Part shown: positions 1-8,289 of the stretch, piece after piece
Position numbering within the stretch: the first letter of the stretch is position 1
Layout: the number at the start of each line of letters is the position of its first letter
Notes under the pieces: generated by a model
Database searches by the model: none
Told to the model about the DNA's origin: nothing
Seen by the model: the letters and a program-made list of their open reading frames with translations, nothing else
Translations under genes and position numbers: made by a program
NCBI GenBank assembly: GCA_035946575.1
Contig: DASYZG010000104.1
Location: 1-64,000, forward strand
Direction of reading: 5' to 3'
Source: Gp13-AA77 sp035946575
GTDB taxonomy: Bacteria; Acidobacteriota; Terriglobia; UBA7540
Length of the DNA: 64,000 nucleotides

Positions 1-110
1 ATTTTCATGGGGGGGGAGGGGGGTGCTTTTCTCCACTCTCTGATCTCAAGGGCCCAGTCGGACTGCCAGGGTACGGGGCTAAGCCTTTTATCAGCATTAC
101 CTTATATGCA

Positions 111-141
111 GGCCCGGAACAAGTCTGGCTCATTCCGGGCC
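111..141. terminator. Perfect 9-bp hairpin after the 44-aa gene
   Basis: GGCCCGGAA and TTCCGGGCC form a perfect 9-bp stem around a 13-base loop. It starts 12 bases past the stop codon of the small minus-strand gene at 154-288. No clear T-run follows on either strand, so it could be a factor-assisted terminator or a 3' stabilising hairpin. Confidence 0.45.
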
Positions 142-153
142 TTCCCTGTTCGT

Positions 154-288
154 CTAGTTTGTCCCCGAGCTTGTACTCGGCGCCGCGACGGACGAACTTC
201 CCGTTCGGGCTGGCTTCTTGCCCTTGGGCCGCTTCAACGGTCCCGCGGACGGCTTGGTTGTTGGAGTCATGAGCTTCTCTTTTGGCAT
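154..288 (-). CDS. Small basic hypothetical peptide (44 aa)
   Basis: A 44-codon frame beginning MPKEKLMTPTT, rich in Lys, Arg, Pro, Ser and Thr, with no membrane segment or Cys. The frame stays open further upstream, but this ATG has a good Shine-Dalgarno (GAGGAG seven bases upstream), so it is the preferred start. A perfect hairpin lies just beyond the stop codon, which supports a discrete transcription unit. The composition suggests a disordered nucleic-acid-binding peptide, but no family is recognised and that is only inference. The gene is at the left edge, so its upstream partner (if any) is the 289-1060 spacer, which holds no gene. Confidence 0.45.
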   Translation of the reverse strand: MPKEKLMTPTTKPSAGPLKRPKGKKPARTGSSSVAAPSTSSGTN

Positions 289-394
289 AACTATCTCCTC
301 GAAGAGCCTTCTGATGCCTGGCATCCAAGGCGGAGCCCCGGCATCAGTCCGGTTCACCCAGAATTAGGCTCTCAGTCAGGAAACATGCTACGCG

Positions 395-453
395 CCTAAA
401 ATGGGACAATGGAGAAAAGTGAGAAAAGTGAGAAAATTGAGAAAATTTATTTT
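395..453 (+). repeat. 9-bp-periodic AGTGAGAAA element, copy 1
   Basis: After CCTAAAATGGGACAATGG come tandem AGTGAGAAA, AGTGAGAAA and ATTGAGAAA units, ending in TTTATTTT. A near-identical copy (one indel, about three substitutions over some 50 bases) lies on the minus strand at 35161-35220, and a more decayed one at 842-890. The element is far more A-rich than its surroundings. Confidence 0.7.
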
Positions 454-841
454 CTTAGCGTTTTCAACAACTTAGGCGCATCGACCTCGCTGGCGCCCCA
501 TCGGCCTCAAAGTGGTCAGGATCCCGCCGATACCCGACCTCGCGCTGGCCGGCTTTCAAGGCGCCTGCCGCCACACTCCGGGTCTCCAAAGGGAGAAGCT
601 CGCGGAGCCATCCTTTTGCGAAAAACGGGCCCTTTTCACGTGGTAAGGCGCTGAAAATAAAAGAGATAATCCCAATGGGTTTGACGGAGGCCGTTTTTGA
701 CTTATCTTTTCCATTCTGCAGGTCTTAACCCAGGTGGGTTTGCTTGGCTTTGGGCGCCCCCTCTGCAGCCGGGGCTGCTGCCATGCATCTGCCCGGGCTC
801 CCTTGGCCTCTGATCTCTAGCTCCTGGTTCGAGCCCAACCT

Positions 842-890
842 CCTAAAATTGGACAATGAAGAAAAGTAGAAAGTTGACAGAATTCATTTT
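842..890 (+). repeat. 9-bp-periodic AGTGAGAAA element, decayed copy 2
   Basis: Shares the leader CCTAAAATTGGACAATGAAG and AAAAGT with the copy at 395-453, then diverges and ends in TTCATTTT. Same orientation as copy 1, about 450 bp downstream. Confidence 0.5.
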
Positions 891-1060
891 GGCAAGGGAT
901 TCAGCCATTTAGCCCGTTTGCTCAGAAGAGTCGCTGGGGAGGGTCTCCAGACCGTCCACCGCCCCGACTAAACCCCCTAGCATGGTCAGGAGACCGTGCC
1001 ACTACAAGGGCTCAACCAGGAGTCGCTGGGCTACTGGGCTTGTCAACTAAACGCCGACTG

Positions 1061-1774
1061 TTAACTGTCGACCTCGCTCTTCATCGCCCAGTGCAGTCCG
1101 ATGCCGCCCAGGATGAAGGCGCGCGCTTCCACTTGCGCGTAGCCCATGCCCTTGAGCATCGAGGAAAAATCGTTGATGGAGACGAAGCTGCGAAGCGAGT
1201 CGGGAATATAGGTATATACGCGCGGGCGACCGTGCAGCAGCAGGCCCCAGAATCCGCCTTGCAGGTAGAGATAGGTGAGATAGAGCCGGCGCAGCACGGG
1301 GTGGGCGGGAAGAAAGAAGTCGAGACTGACCATCAGGCCCCCGGGGCGCGTCACGCGTCCGATCTCGCGGAGCGCGGCCTTCAAGTCCGGGAAGTTGCGC
1401 AAACCGTAACCGATGAAGACGCAGTGGAAGGTGCGGTCGGCGAAGGGCAGGTGAAGCGCGTCGGCGCAGAGAGCTTCGTTCAGGCCGCGCTCGCGCGCGA
1501 GATGCACCATCTTCTCGGTCAGGTCGGCGGCGACGGGCGTGGCGCACGGCAGGCGCTGGCGCACGAGTTGGGAGAAGTCGCCTGTGCCGGAGGCGAGGTC
1601 GAGAACCATGGCGTCAGCGGGCAGTGCTGCCATGCTGCGCTCGACACCGCGCCGCTTCCAGCGTCGATCCATGCCATACGAAAAGAGCCGGGTGACGAAG
1701 TCGTAGCGAGGCGCGATGGTGGTGAACATCGCGCGCATCAGGCGGGAGTCCTGCCGCTCTTCCGGAGGTCTCAT
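1061..1774 (-). CDS. ubiE: UbiE/MenG-type SAM-dependent methyltransferase
   Basis: A 237-aa class I methyltransferase of the UbiE/COQ5 family, which C-methylates demethylmenaquinone or the ubiquinone precursor. The N-terminus has the family signature RAMFTTIAPRYDFVTRLFSYGMD (residues 14-36). Motif I DLASGTGDFS is at 59-68, and GYGLRNFPDLKAALREIGRVTRPGG near 120-145 is typical of the family. The lineage would use menaquinone, so the MenG reaction is more likely (inference). The ATG at 1774 lacks a strong ribosome site and an internal ATG at 1738 is possible. The C-terminus is ordinary. The next gene upstream on the same strand starts at 2153, so the two are probably not tightly coupled. Confidence 0.85.
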   Translation of the reverse strand: MRPPEERQDSRLMRAMFTTIAPRYDFVTRLFSYGMDRRWKRRGVERSMAALPADAMVLDLASGTGDFSQLVRQRLPCATPVAADLTEKMVHLARERGLNEALCADALHLPFADRTFHCVFIGYGLRNFPDLKAALREIGRVTRPGGLMVSLDFFLPAHPVLRRLYLTYLYLQGGFWGLLLHGRPRVYTYIPDSLRSFVSINDFSSMLKGMGYAQVEARAFILGGIGLHWAMKSEVDS

Positions 1775-1835
1775 AAGAGGGGTTAGGGGCTAGCGATTAG
1801 GGGCTGGGCCTAGCCCCTGGCCCTTGACCGCCAGC

Positions 1836-2153
1836 TCACGGACGCTCCGGATCGTACTCTTCGGGCACATCGTCCTCGAGCACTTCATGCGTCCGCACCG
1901 GACCCTGGTCGGCTTCCGGAGCGTCTTCCACCCCGCTCACGATAGCGGCTTCGAGCGACTGTCCCTCTTCGAGCAGTTCATCGACGCTCTCGGAGTCGGC
2001 GTCGGCGACCGGGGACAATCCCTGAAGATCACCGGCCTGACCCGCAGACCGCGACCCTTTGCCGTCGCGCTCGCTCTCGGGACCGAAGCCCTCCTGGCGG
2101 CCGGCTACATCGCCTTCGATCTCATTCTCGTTGTGTACGCGCCGCTTGCTCAT
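1836..2153 (-). CDS. Acidic conserved hypothetical protein (105 aa)
   Basis: A 105-residue, very acidic and presumably disordered protein. The second half (ELLEEGQSLEAAIVSGVEDAPEAD, then THEVLEDDVPEEY) looks like a short conserved hypothetical family I associate with Acidobacteria, with no known function. No signal peptide, Cys pair or membrane segment is present. There is no clear ribosome site, but a TATAGT box at 2160-2165 lies only six bases upstream of the ATG, which would fit a leaderless transcript; no good -35 accompanies it. The repeated CTAGCCCC words at 1781-1822 follow the gene. Confidence 0.6.
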   Translation of the reverse strand: MSKRRVHNENEIEGDVAGRQEGFGPESERDGKGSRSAGQAGDLQGLSPVADADSESVDELLEEGQSLEAAIVSGVEDAPEADQGPVRTHEVLEDDVPEEYDPERP

Positions 2154-2325
2154 GCTTCGACTATAGCACTAGCTGAGCGCCAAGGGGACTCCGGCACACT
2201 ACGGATTTCGGGCCAGGACACGCCGGGCGAGGCTGGCGCAAATCTACCCATGCAACTACCTGGCATATCACGGTTTAGTCAAGAGAGCAGCCGGTCCCGG
2301 GCTGTCGGCCTGAATCGCAAACCAT

Positions 2326-2979
2326 TCACTTCAGGCTGGCCAGATACTCCGCGAGGCTGTTTTTATCAGCCTCGGGCAACTGGGCGAAGCTGAACATGAT
2401 CGAGTCGGGGCGGTGGTTGCGAGGATTATTGATCTGATCGAGGACCCACGGCCGGGTGTGGCGCGCGCCCTCGCGGGAGAGGTCGGGACCCACGCTCCCG
2501 CCGCGTCCCTGGATGGTATGGCAGGCATCGCAGTGCTGGTCGAGAAACAACTGGTATCCCTGGGGCGCCTGGGCGGCTTCGGCCGACGCCCCGGGTGGCC
2601 AGGTGTTCGACTCCAGGGCACTTGCCCAAGCCAGATAGGCTATAACGGCCCTGATTCCGTTCGGGCTGAGGCGCAGATTGGGCATGCGGCGCCCATTCTC
2701 ATGCCGCGCAGGATCAGCCAAGTATGCCCGCAGCCACGCCTCGCCCCGCACCGCGTAGGTCCTGGTCACGTCCGGCGCCGAATGGCCGCCGGTGCCGAGG
2801 ATGGCATGGCATCGGTCGCATCCATTGCGTATCCAGAGTCTCCTGCCTTCGGCAACGGACTCGGAGGTTTGTGCGGCGGATACCTTGTGCAGCGGCCGGA
2901 AGAGGAATTGCGCCGACCCGAGAAGAATCAAGGCGTTGACCAGAACACCCGATCGGAGTTTGGCGTGGCTGGCGAGCAT
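2326..2979 (-). CDS. Membrane-anchored or secreted di-haem cytochrome c
   Basis: A 217-aa protein with an N-terminal hydrophobic segment (residues about 11-28) and two class I cytochrome c domains. In the numbering of the frame that starts two codons earlier, haem sites are CDRCH (56-60) and CDACH (152-156), with candidate distal Met ligands M101 and M197. The first domain (GRRLWIRNGCDRCH...GGHSAPDVT) resembles NorC or cytochrome-oxidase-associated c subunits, but no NorB or oxidase gene is nearby, so the partner is unknown. The ATG at 2979 is chosen because AAGGAG lies six bases upstream. It probably acts in the periplasm as an electron carrier. Confidence 0.8.
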   Translation of the reverse strand: MLASHAKLRSGVLVNALILLGSAQFLFRPLHKVSAAQTSESVAEGRRLWIRNGCDRCHAILGTGGHSAPDVTRTYAVRGEAWLRAYLADPARHENGRRMPNLRLSPNGIRAVIAYLAWASALESNTWPPGASAEAAQAPQGYQLFLDQHCDACHTIQGRGGSVGPDLSREGARHTRPWVLDQINNPRNHRPDSIMFSFAQLPEADKNSLAEYLASLK

Positions 2980-3024
2980 CACCAACTCCTTTCATCCTCA
3001 GCAAAACAGGGCTGCCAAACCGCC

Positions 3025-3945
3025 TCAGTGACCAGCGTCACCGAACCGGGTGACGAGGGGTTCGGCCCTAGCGCTTGAGCTCGCTCGATTTTGAGCTGTA
3101 GCCCTGCAGGGCTCAACTCCTTCCGCTCTCCTGCTTCCGCTCTCCTGCCTCCGCAGTTCAGTTTCGAACTGCCGCTCCTTCTCCGCCACCGCTTTGCGGT
3201 AGCCTTCCGGATCGATCCACACGCTTTCGCCTACTCCGGCGTTTGCCCGTTTCAGTTTTGCGAGCATGTCGAAGTATTCGCCGTGCGCTCCCAGGAAGAC
3301 ATCGCAGGGCAGGCCCTTCAGCACCGCAAAGGTTTTCCGATAATCGTCGGCAATGCCGGGATAGGAGGCCGGCTTCCCGGGCCGTCTGAGCAGGCGATAG
3401 CCCGGATTCACGTTCCAGCTCCCGACGATGACGACATTGACCGGCTTACCATGCTCGGTGGCCCGCATCGTCCAGGTGGTGCATCCACGGGTATGTCCCG
3501 GAGTCTTGTGCGCGACCAGCACGGCCCCGCCAAGCCGGACCTTGTCGCCGTCATGCAGCACCCGATCGACCTCTGCCGGGGGATACCGGTCGTTTGGATA
3601 GAAGAAGTCCTGGGCGCCGCCGCTTTCGACGACCCGCACGTCGGAGTCCATGACCATATATCGCGCGCCTGTCATACGCTTGATGGCGGCACTTCCGGCA
3701 TCGTGGTCAAAGTGCGCATGGCTGATCAGAAGAATGTGAATGTCGCCGAAATGAAACCCCAGCTGCCCGACGCTTCTGCGGATCAGCGCCGGGGAAGAAG
3801 CGAGGTCGCGGCTCCCCACGTAGTAGAGGTTGTCGGCAATCCGGAACGGCGCCATGGGAGCCGCCCAGTCCGGATGTTTCCCGCCCTGTGGGTACGCCGG
3901 GGCCGCCGTTCCGCAGAGAATGATCAGCAGAGCCCAAATACGCAT
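3025..3945 (-). CDS. Subclass-B3-like metallo-beta-lactamase with internal deletion
   Basis: A 306-aa exported metallo-hydrolase with a signal peptide (residues 1-19). Zinc ligands of the B3 pattern are visible: H76, H78, D80 and H81 in SHAHFDHDAG, H151 in GHTRG and H221 in GAHGEYFD. PFRIADNLYYVGSRDLAS (33-50) and SPALIRRSVGQLGFHF (51-66) match B3 enzymes, but these blocks normally flank about 20 residues forming a beta-strand and turn; here they are joined directly near residue 50, so the fold may be damaged. Residues from about 265 to the end are low-complexity, encoded by tandem TTCCGCTCTCCTGC words and a GCCCTGCAGGGC palindrome, and look like read-through into repeat DNA. Beta-lactamase activity is therefore doubtful; another metallohydrolase role is possible. 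Confidence 0.8.
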   Translation of the reverse strand: MRIWALLIILCGTAAPAYPQGGKHPDWAAPMAPFRIADNLYYVGSRDLASSPALIRRSVGQLGFHFGDIHILLISHAHFDHDAGSAAIKRMTGARYMVMDSDVRVVESGGAQDFFYPNDRYPPAEVDRVLHDGDKVRLGGAVLVAHKTPGHTRGCTTWTMRATEHGKPVNVVIVGSWNVNPGYRLLRRPGKPASYPGIADDYRKTFAVLKGLPCDVFLGAHGEYFDMLAKLKRANAGVGESVWIDPEGYRKAVAEKERQFETELRRQESGSRRAEGVEPCRATAQNRASSSARAEPLVTRFGDAGH

Positions 3946-4138
3946 CCTGCCATCCTAACCCGTCAGATCTCGAAGCAAGCCGAAAGTCGAAGGTCAGGGT
4001 TCGATCTCTCCAAATCTGAGCCTCATCCCTTCGCTTCGCTGTGCTCTCGGTGGTTCCTCGGTGGGCTCCGTGTTAAAAGCCTTGTGACACACAGGTCACG
4101 GAGGACTCACGGAGGGATTCGGTCCGTCCGGACGTCAA
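3946..4138. repeat. Spacer with CACGGAG-type inverted repeat
   Basis: Between about 4034 and 4118, CTCGGTGG / CTCCGTGTTAAAAGCC / CACGGAGGA words form an imperfect hairpin of the same family found at 50.56, 51.05, 53.80 and 54.30 kb. The rest of the spacer shows nothing else. Confidence 0.55.
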
Positions 4139-6586
4139 TCACTGAACCGTCAGCATGTAAGATCCGCCTCTGTCGAGGTGAATCATCAAACGGCGCCCGC
4201 CTTCGGCGGGAGTCGCGCTCATCGGCTGGCCATTAACCTTAATGGAGGTGACTCCGGCAACGGCCGGCATTGAGACCTCGGCGTCGACTCCATCCGGCAA
4301 GTCCAGCGTGGTCTCAAGACCGGCGGAGGCAGAGCGCAGATCGACCCTGATGGGTCCGTGCGGCGTGGGCTCGGTTCCCCGCGCCCACTCGAGCCCGGCA
4401 AGATCGGGGCGAATGCTGACCTTGCTGAATCCCGCCGCTTCAGGCGTGATGCCCACGACCTGCTCCGTCAGCCACGCTGTGGGTCCGCTCGACCAGCCGT
4501 GGCAGAGCGAGACGAAGTAGCCCTGGCCGTTGTCGGCCTGCAGCGATTCGTGGAAGTTGCCCTTCGGCCAGTCGGGGTCGTAAGCCTCCCAGAAACTGGT
4601 AGCGCCTTCGTGGATCATGCCGCCCCAATACTCGCGAATCCAGTCGAGGGCTTCTTTGCGATGTCCCGACTCGGCCATGGCCGTGATCACGTAAAAGTTG
4701 TAGTAGGGCGTGATCATGAAGTGGCGCGGACGGGAGAGCACTTTGTCCCAGATGTCGCGGGTTTCGGCGTCGTTCGCGACGCCGGAGAAAATAGCCATGG
4801 CGTTTGTCTCCCAGCGTGTGCCGAAGGTATCGCTGGACGCGTCGAGCAGGTATTGCTGCGCCGCCTGCTTCAGGCTCGCCGCCTCGGCGGCATACTTCGC
4901 CTCACCCGCGCTGTCGCCCGTTTCGCCGAGCAGCCATGCGCCTTCGGTGAAGGCCTCGGCGAATTCCAGCGTGGTCGCGCGCCGCGCCTCCGGCGTATCG
5001 CCATTCAAGTCGGGCGACCAGTCCACAAAGGGCCAGCTCTTATGCGTGTTGGCGAACACCGGACGATTATCGAGCTCGGTCTCCATGTAGTCGAGCAGCC
5101 CGGCAAGCGGCTGACGGATCGACTCGAGATAACTGCGGTCGCCGATGTGGCGGTAGTAGTCCGCCTGGCCCATCACCCAGAACGCAGAGTAACCGGGAAT
5201 GCCGTTAACGTCTCCGTGCACCGGCTTGCCCGCCTCGGCAATCAGGTGATTCAACGTGTCCTGCATGAGGAAATGATCGGCAAAGACGGTGTCGATCACG
5301 CGCCCGCTCACGTCCAGATCGCCCATCCAGCGCCCGCGGTCGCGCTTGGGCGCGTCCCAGATGTCGTCCTGCATCGAGAGGTGGCTGGTATAAGCTCCAA
5401 CCGCCCAGATGCGATTGAGCAGGGGATCAGAAGATTCGAACGATCCCTGATACTTCACCGGATAGTAGATCGTGTCCAGGCGAATGGACTTGAAGCGCAG
5501 GGGCGGCGTTCCAGCGACGAACCGCACCACGGCATAACGGAATGCGCTCTTCGGCCCGCGGACGGTCGCGTGCGGCGGGACCATGACGGAATCGACGCCG
5601 AGATAGGGTTCGTTGATCGCCTCCTGGCGCGATTCGCCAAACTGGAGTTCGAGCTTCATCGGCTCAGCCGAGTCCGAAGTGAGCTCCAGACGGCCGTCGG
5701 ACTCGCGTCCGAGGTCAAGCACCACAAAGGGATACTCCTCGCGAGTGGCGCCGACGGGCGGCAGCATCACGCGGAATTCCCCCGCGGAGCTGCCAGAACC
5801 GTTCTTCCCTTCCGCCTCCGGGGCCACCGGAGCGATGGCTGCGAGGTCCTCGAGCCGGCCAAGGCCGTCAAAGGCATAAACAACGCTCTCAACGGGAACC
5901 GGAACATGCGCGAGAAAGGGCGAGATTCCGTCGTATCCGGGCCACTGGTACATGCCCGCATCGCTGTTCCACTGGAAGAAATCGATATCGCTCTCGACCC
6001 CCCCAAGCGCGCGCACCGGTTTCCATGAGGCGGCGCCGGCTCCAGGCCGCTGCCAGCCGGCCGGCCCCTGATCGCTCGACTGCCACGTTCCATCGGTCAT
6101 CGCGAGCGCCGGTCCCATGAGACCCGGAGCGCGCGGAACGATCTTCGCCACCAGACGGTCGCCGCCCGCCACTTCCATCGCAAGGGTGTTTGAGCCCGCG
6201 TGCAGGGCCCGCGCGAGCGGGAGAGCAAGCACCATCGGCCGCAGGCGCGATTTCGGATCGCGCTCGGCGTTGGCCATCAGGCGTCCATTCACGTACACGC
6301 GGATGCGGTCGGGGCCGGCGACGTAGAGCGTGGCGATATGGGGCGCTGCCTTCAGGTTGAACGTGTCGCGGAAGTAGAAGGTGCGACCCCAATCGGAGTC
6401 CTTCGTGCCTGGCGCCCAAACGTACTGCTCGGGCAGCGGATGATGGGTCGCGGACTCGAGGTTCGGCGAGGCGATATCGCCGGTGAGATCGAGCTTCGCA
6501 GGAAGGAAGTGCTGTTGCGCAGACGCGCCCGAGGCCGCCAAGGCAACGAAGATGATGAACTGCAGCAAGCGAAACGATCGCGACAC
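4139..6586 (-). CDS. Secreted GH78-family alpha-L-rhamnosidase
   Basis: An 815-aa protein with a signal peptide (residues 1-23, ending GASAQQ). A jelly-roll sugar-binding domain follows (about 60-180), then beta-sandwich sequence and an (alpha/alpha)6 catalytic barrel from about residue 390 (YTSHLSMQDDIWDAPKRDRGRWMGDLDVSG, and WPFVDWSP further on). The FHESLQADNGQGYFVSLCHGWSSGPTAWL segment near 680-710 is typical of bacterial rhamnosidases, followed by the C-terminal beta domain. It would release L-rhamnose from plant or microbial polysaccharides or glycosides in the periplasm or outside the cell. It appears monocistronic; no rhamnose catabolic genes are nearby. Substrate assignment is by family only. 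Confidence 0.85.
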   Translation of the reverse strand: MSRSFRLLQFIIFVALAASGASAQQHFLPAKLDLTGDIASPNLESATHHPLPEQYVWAPGTKDSDWGRTFYFRDTFNLKAAPHIATLYVAGPDRIRVYVNGRLMANAERDPKSRLRPMVLALPLARALHAGSNTLAMEVAGGDRLVAKIVPRAPGLMGPALAMTDGTWQSSDQGPAGWQRPGAGAASWKPVRALGGVESDIDFFQWNSDAGMYQWPGYDGISPFLAHVPVPVESVVYAFDGLGRLEDLAAIAPVAPEAEGKNGSGSSAGEFRVMLPPVGATREEYPFVVLDLGRESDGRLELTSDSAEPMKLELQFGESRQEAINEPYLGVDSVMVPPHATVRGPKSAFRYAVVRFVAGTPPLRFKSIRLDTIYYPVKYQGSFESSDPLLNRIWAVGAYTSHLSMQDDIWDAPKRDRGRWMGDLDVSGRVIDTVFADHFLMQDTLNHLIAEAGKPVHGDVNGIPGYSAFWVMGQADYYRHIGDRSYLESIRQPLAGLLDYMETELDNRPVFANTHKSWPFVDWSPDLNGDTPEARRATTLEFAEAFTEGAWLLGETGDSAGEAKYAAEAASLKQAAQQYLLDASSDTFGTRWETNAMAIFSGVANDAETRDIWDKVLSRPRHFMITPYYNFYVITAMAESGHRKEALDWIREYWGGMIHEGATSFWEAYDPDWPKGNFHESLQADNGQGYFVSLCHGWSSGPTAWLTEQVVGITPEAAGFSKVSIRPDLAGLEWARGTEPTPHGPIRVDLRSASAGLETTLDLPDGVDAEVSMPAVAGVTSIKVNGQPMSATPAEGGRRLMIHLDRGGSYMLTVQ

Positions 6587-6682
6587 TGTACCCTCCGGAT
6601 TCAGGCTCAGCGCCCCACCACAGTCGGGCGAGAAATCAATCTAGTCTCTGAGCGAAGCGGAGGCAATAGCGAATTACGCGAA

Positions 6683-7537
6683 TCAAACGAAATCCCGCCC
6701 GATCAGCCGCTCGATGCGCTTCGGAATCGGCGGGTGCGTCGAGAACAGGCCCGAGAAGACCTGGTGCGTGGTCAGCGGCTGGGCGCAGTAGATGTGCGCC
6801 ATCGACGGCGACACCTGCATGGGCAGGCGCTTCGAATACTTGTCAATCTTGTCGAGAGCGCGCGCGAGGCCCATGGGATTGCCCGTAATCTCCGCGCCGG
6901 TGTGATCGGCCTCATACTCGCGCGAGCGGGAGATGGCAAGCTGGATCAGCATGGCGGCGAGCGGCGCCACAATCATCATGGCCAGCATGGAGAAGACGCC
7001 GCCGCCACGCTCGTTGTCGCGACCGCCGTAGCCGGTGAACAGCTCGCCCCAATAGATCATGCGCGCGAGCATGGTGATGGCGCCGGCCACGGTGGCCACC
7101 ACGGCGCTGATCAGGATGTCGCGATTGCGCACGTGCCCGAGTTCGTGCGCCAGCACGCCCTCGATCTCCTCATCGTCGCAGAGCTCGAGACTGCCGCGCG
7201 TCACCGCCACCGAGGCGTGATTGGGATTGCGGCCGGTGGCGAAGGCGTTGGGCGAATCGGTGGGAATCCAGTAGATCTTCGGCACGGGAACGCTGGCCTT
7301 GGCCGCCAGGCGCTCCACGATCTGGTAAATACGCGGGTTTTCCTCGCGCGTAATCGGCTGAGCGCCACTCGAGGCCAGCGCGATCTTGTCGGAGAAGAAG
7401 TAACTGCCGAGGTTCATCACCGCGGCCAGCACGAGCGCGAACTCCATCCCGCTCTGGCCGCCCCAGGTACCGCCGACAATCACGAGCAGTCCGGTCAGGG
7501 CCGCGAGCAGGACGGTGGTCTTCAGATTATTGAACAT
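6683..7537 (-). CDS. htpX: Membrane zinc metalloprotease HtpX
   Basis: A 284-aa M48B peptidase. Two N-terminal membrane segments (about residues 8-26 and 31-48) precede the catalytic motif HELGH (131-135), and two more membrane segments follow (about 140-160 and 180-200). The third zinc ligand lies in SREYEADHTG. Length and architecture match HtpX, the stress-inducible inner-membrane protease that degrades misfolded membrane proteins together with FtsH. GAAGG nine bases upstream supports the ATG. It is followed 60 bases upstream on the same strand by the vapC-type gene, with no sign of coupling. Confidence 0.93.
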   Translation of the reverse strand: MFNNLKTTVLLAALTGLLVIVGGTWGGQSGMEFALVLAAVMNLGSYFFSDKIALASSGAQPITREENPRIYQIVERLAAKASVPVPKIYWIPTDSPNAFATGRNPNHASVAVTRGSLELCDDEEIEGVLAHELGHVRNRDILISAVVATVAGAITMLARMIYWGELFTGYGGRDNERGGGVFSMLAMMIVAPLAAMLIQLAISRSREYEADHTGAEITGNPMGLARALDKIDKYSKRLPMQVSPSMAHIYCAQPLTTHQVFSGLFSTHPPIPKRIERLIGRDFV

Positions 7538-7597
7538 GAGCTTTACCTTCCAATTTCAACTATTGGATGCAGCGCTGGCGCGGCCGTTTTGGGCGCG

Positions 7598-8023
7598 TCA
7601 GCTCCAGTCCGACAGCAAGCGCACCGATTCCGTCAGGGGCCGAAACGCGCGATAAAGACTGGTGTCGGCTGTCAGGAGATCCGCGCCCGTTTCCGCCGCC
7701 AGCGCGACGTAAAGGCAGTGGTAAAGCGGATGCCGATGCTGGTTGGCGAGTCTCAATGCGGGTTCCACCAACCCGGCGATCGGCTCAAGCCTGGGGGCAT
7801 ATTCACTGAATCGGGCATAGAGCTCGAGCGCCTGCGATTCGGGCAGCCCCTCCCTTACAACCCGCTTCCAGATGCAGGCGGCGGTTTCCGCGGCCAGAAT
7901 ATCGGGCGCCAGAAGATCGAGCGAGCCCGCGGTCCAACCTTCCAATACGCGCCTCGCGATCAGGAAATCCGGCTCGTGAAACAGCCACTTGGCTACCACG
8001 CTGGCGTCGGTGACGACGTTCAT
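7598..8023 (-). CDS. VapC-type PIN-domain toxin
   Basis: A 141-aa PIN-domain protein, probably a ribonuclease toxin. Acidic positions D6 (VTDASV), E46 (AAET) and D120 (LTADTSLYRAF) are present. The usual third acid in the YDxxYxALA motif is replaced by H102 (LYHCLYVALA), which may reduce metal binding or be a tolerated variant. The ATG overlaps the antitoxin stop codon by four bases (ATGA), the usual translational coupling in toxin-antitoxin operons. Likely target: tRNA or rRNA (family knowledge only). Confidence 0.85.
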   Translation of the reverse strand: MNVVTDASVVAKWLFHEPDFLIARRVLEGWTAGSLDLLAPDILAAETAACIWKRVVREGLPESQALELYARFSEYAPRLEPIAGLVEPALRLANQHRHPLYHCLYVALAAETGADLLTADTSLYRAFRPLTESVRLLSDWS

Positions 8024-8274
8024 CGAAGCTCGCGATCTTCCCGAATCAGGTCCGTACTGTTGAGTCTCGTCGGGTGCTTGCTCGCAATCTCATCCACGAG
8101 TTTTACGAATCGGGGCAGATTCCGTTGCATATCGAGCCGGCGTGATTCGAGTTTGGCTTCGCGCGACAGCAGCGAGAGAATCTCACCGTTCAGGCTCTGA
8201 CCGTGATTCCTGGCGCGGCCCCGAATGAGCTCATAAACATCGTCGGGTATTCTCCGCAACGTGTAATTGCGCAT
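8020..8274 (-). CDS. Ribbon-helix-helix (FitA/Arc-like) antitoxin
   Basis: An 84-aa protein beginning MRNYTLRRIPDDVYELIRGRA, the pattern of a FitA/Arc-type ribbon-helix-helix antitoxin: a short DNA-binding strand, two helices and a charged C-terminal tail that would neutralise the PIN toxin. The ATG at 8274 has GGGAG seven bases upstream; the in-frame GTG five codons earlier has none. It is the first gene of the pair and would autoregulate the operon; the ATGATATCAT-like palindrome upstream near 8318-8332 is a possible operator. Confidence 0.85.
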   Translation of the reverse strand: MRNYTLRRIPDDVYELIRGRARNHGQSLNGEILSLLSREAKLESRRLDMQRNLPRFVKLVDEIASKHPTRLNSTDLIREDRELR

Positions 8275-8289
8275 GGGTCGCTCCCGCAC

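Larger units (their letters stand above)
289..1060. other. Non-coding spacer with two copies of an A-rich periodic element
   Basis: No convincing gene is seen. Two degenerate copies of the same element occur at 395-453 and 842-890, both starting CCTAAAAT(G/T)GGACAATG and running into A-rich repeats. The rest is GC-rich. Near 1040-1075 the GTTAACTGTCGAC-type words seen in other spacers of this window appear. A T-arm-like GGTTCGAGCCC near 825 is not part of a foldable tRNA. Confidence 0.6.

Noticed and set aside
810..860. tRNA-like T-arm (GGTTCGAGCCC)
   Set aside because: No matching acceptor, D or anticodon stems within 80 bases; only three T-stem pairs form.
1040..1786. 248-codon plus-strand frame opposite ubiE
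   Set aside because: Antisense to a clear methyltransferase gene; no motifs.
4358..6028. 556-codon plus-strand frame opposite the rhamnosidase
   Set aside because: Antisense shadow; composition rich in Arg/His/Val with no family motifs.
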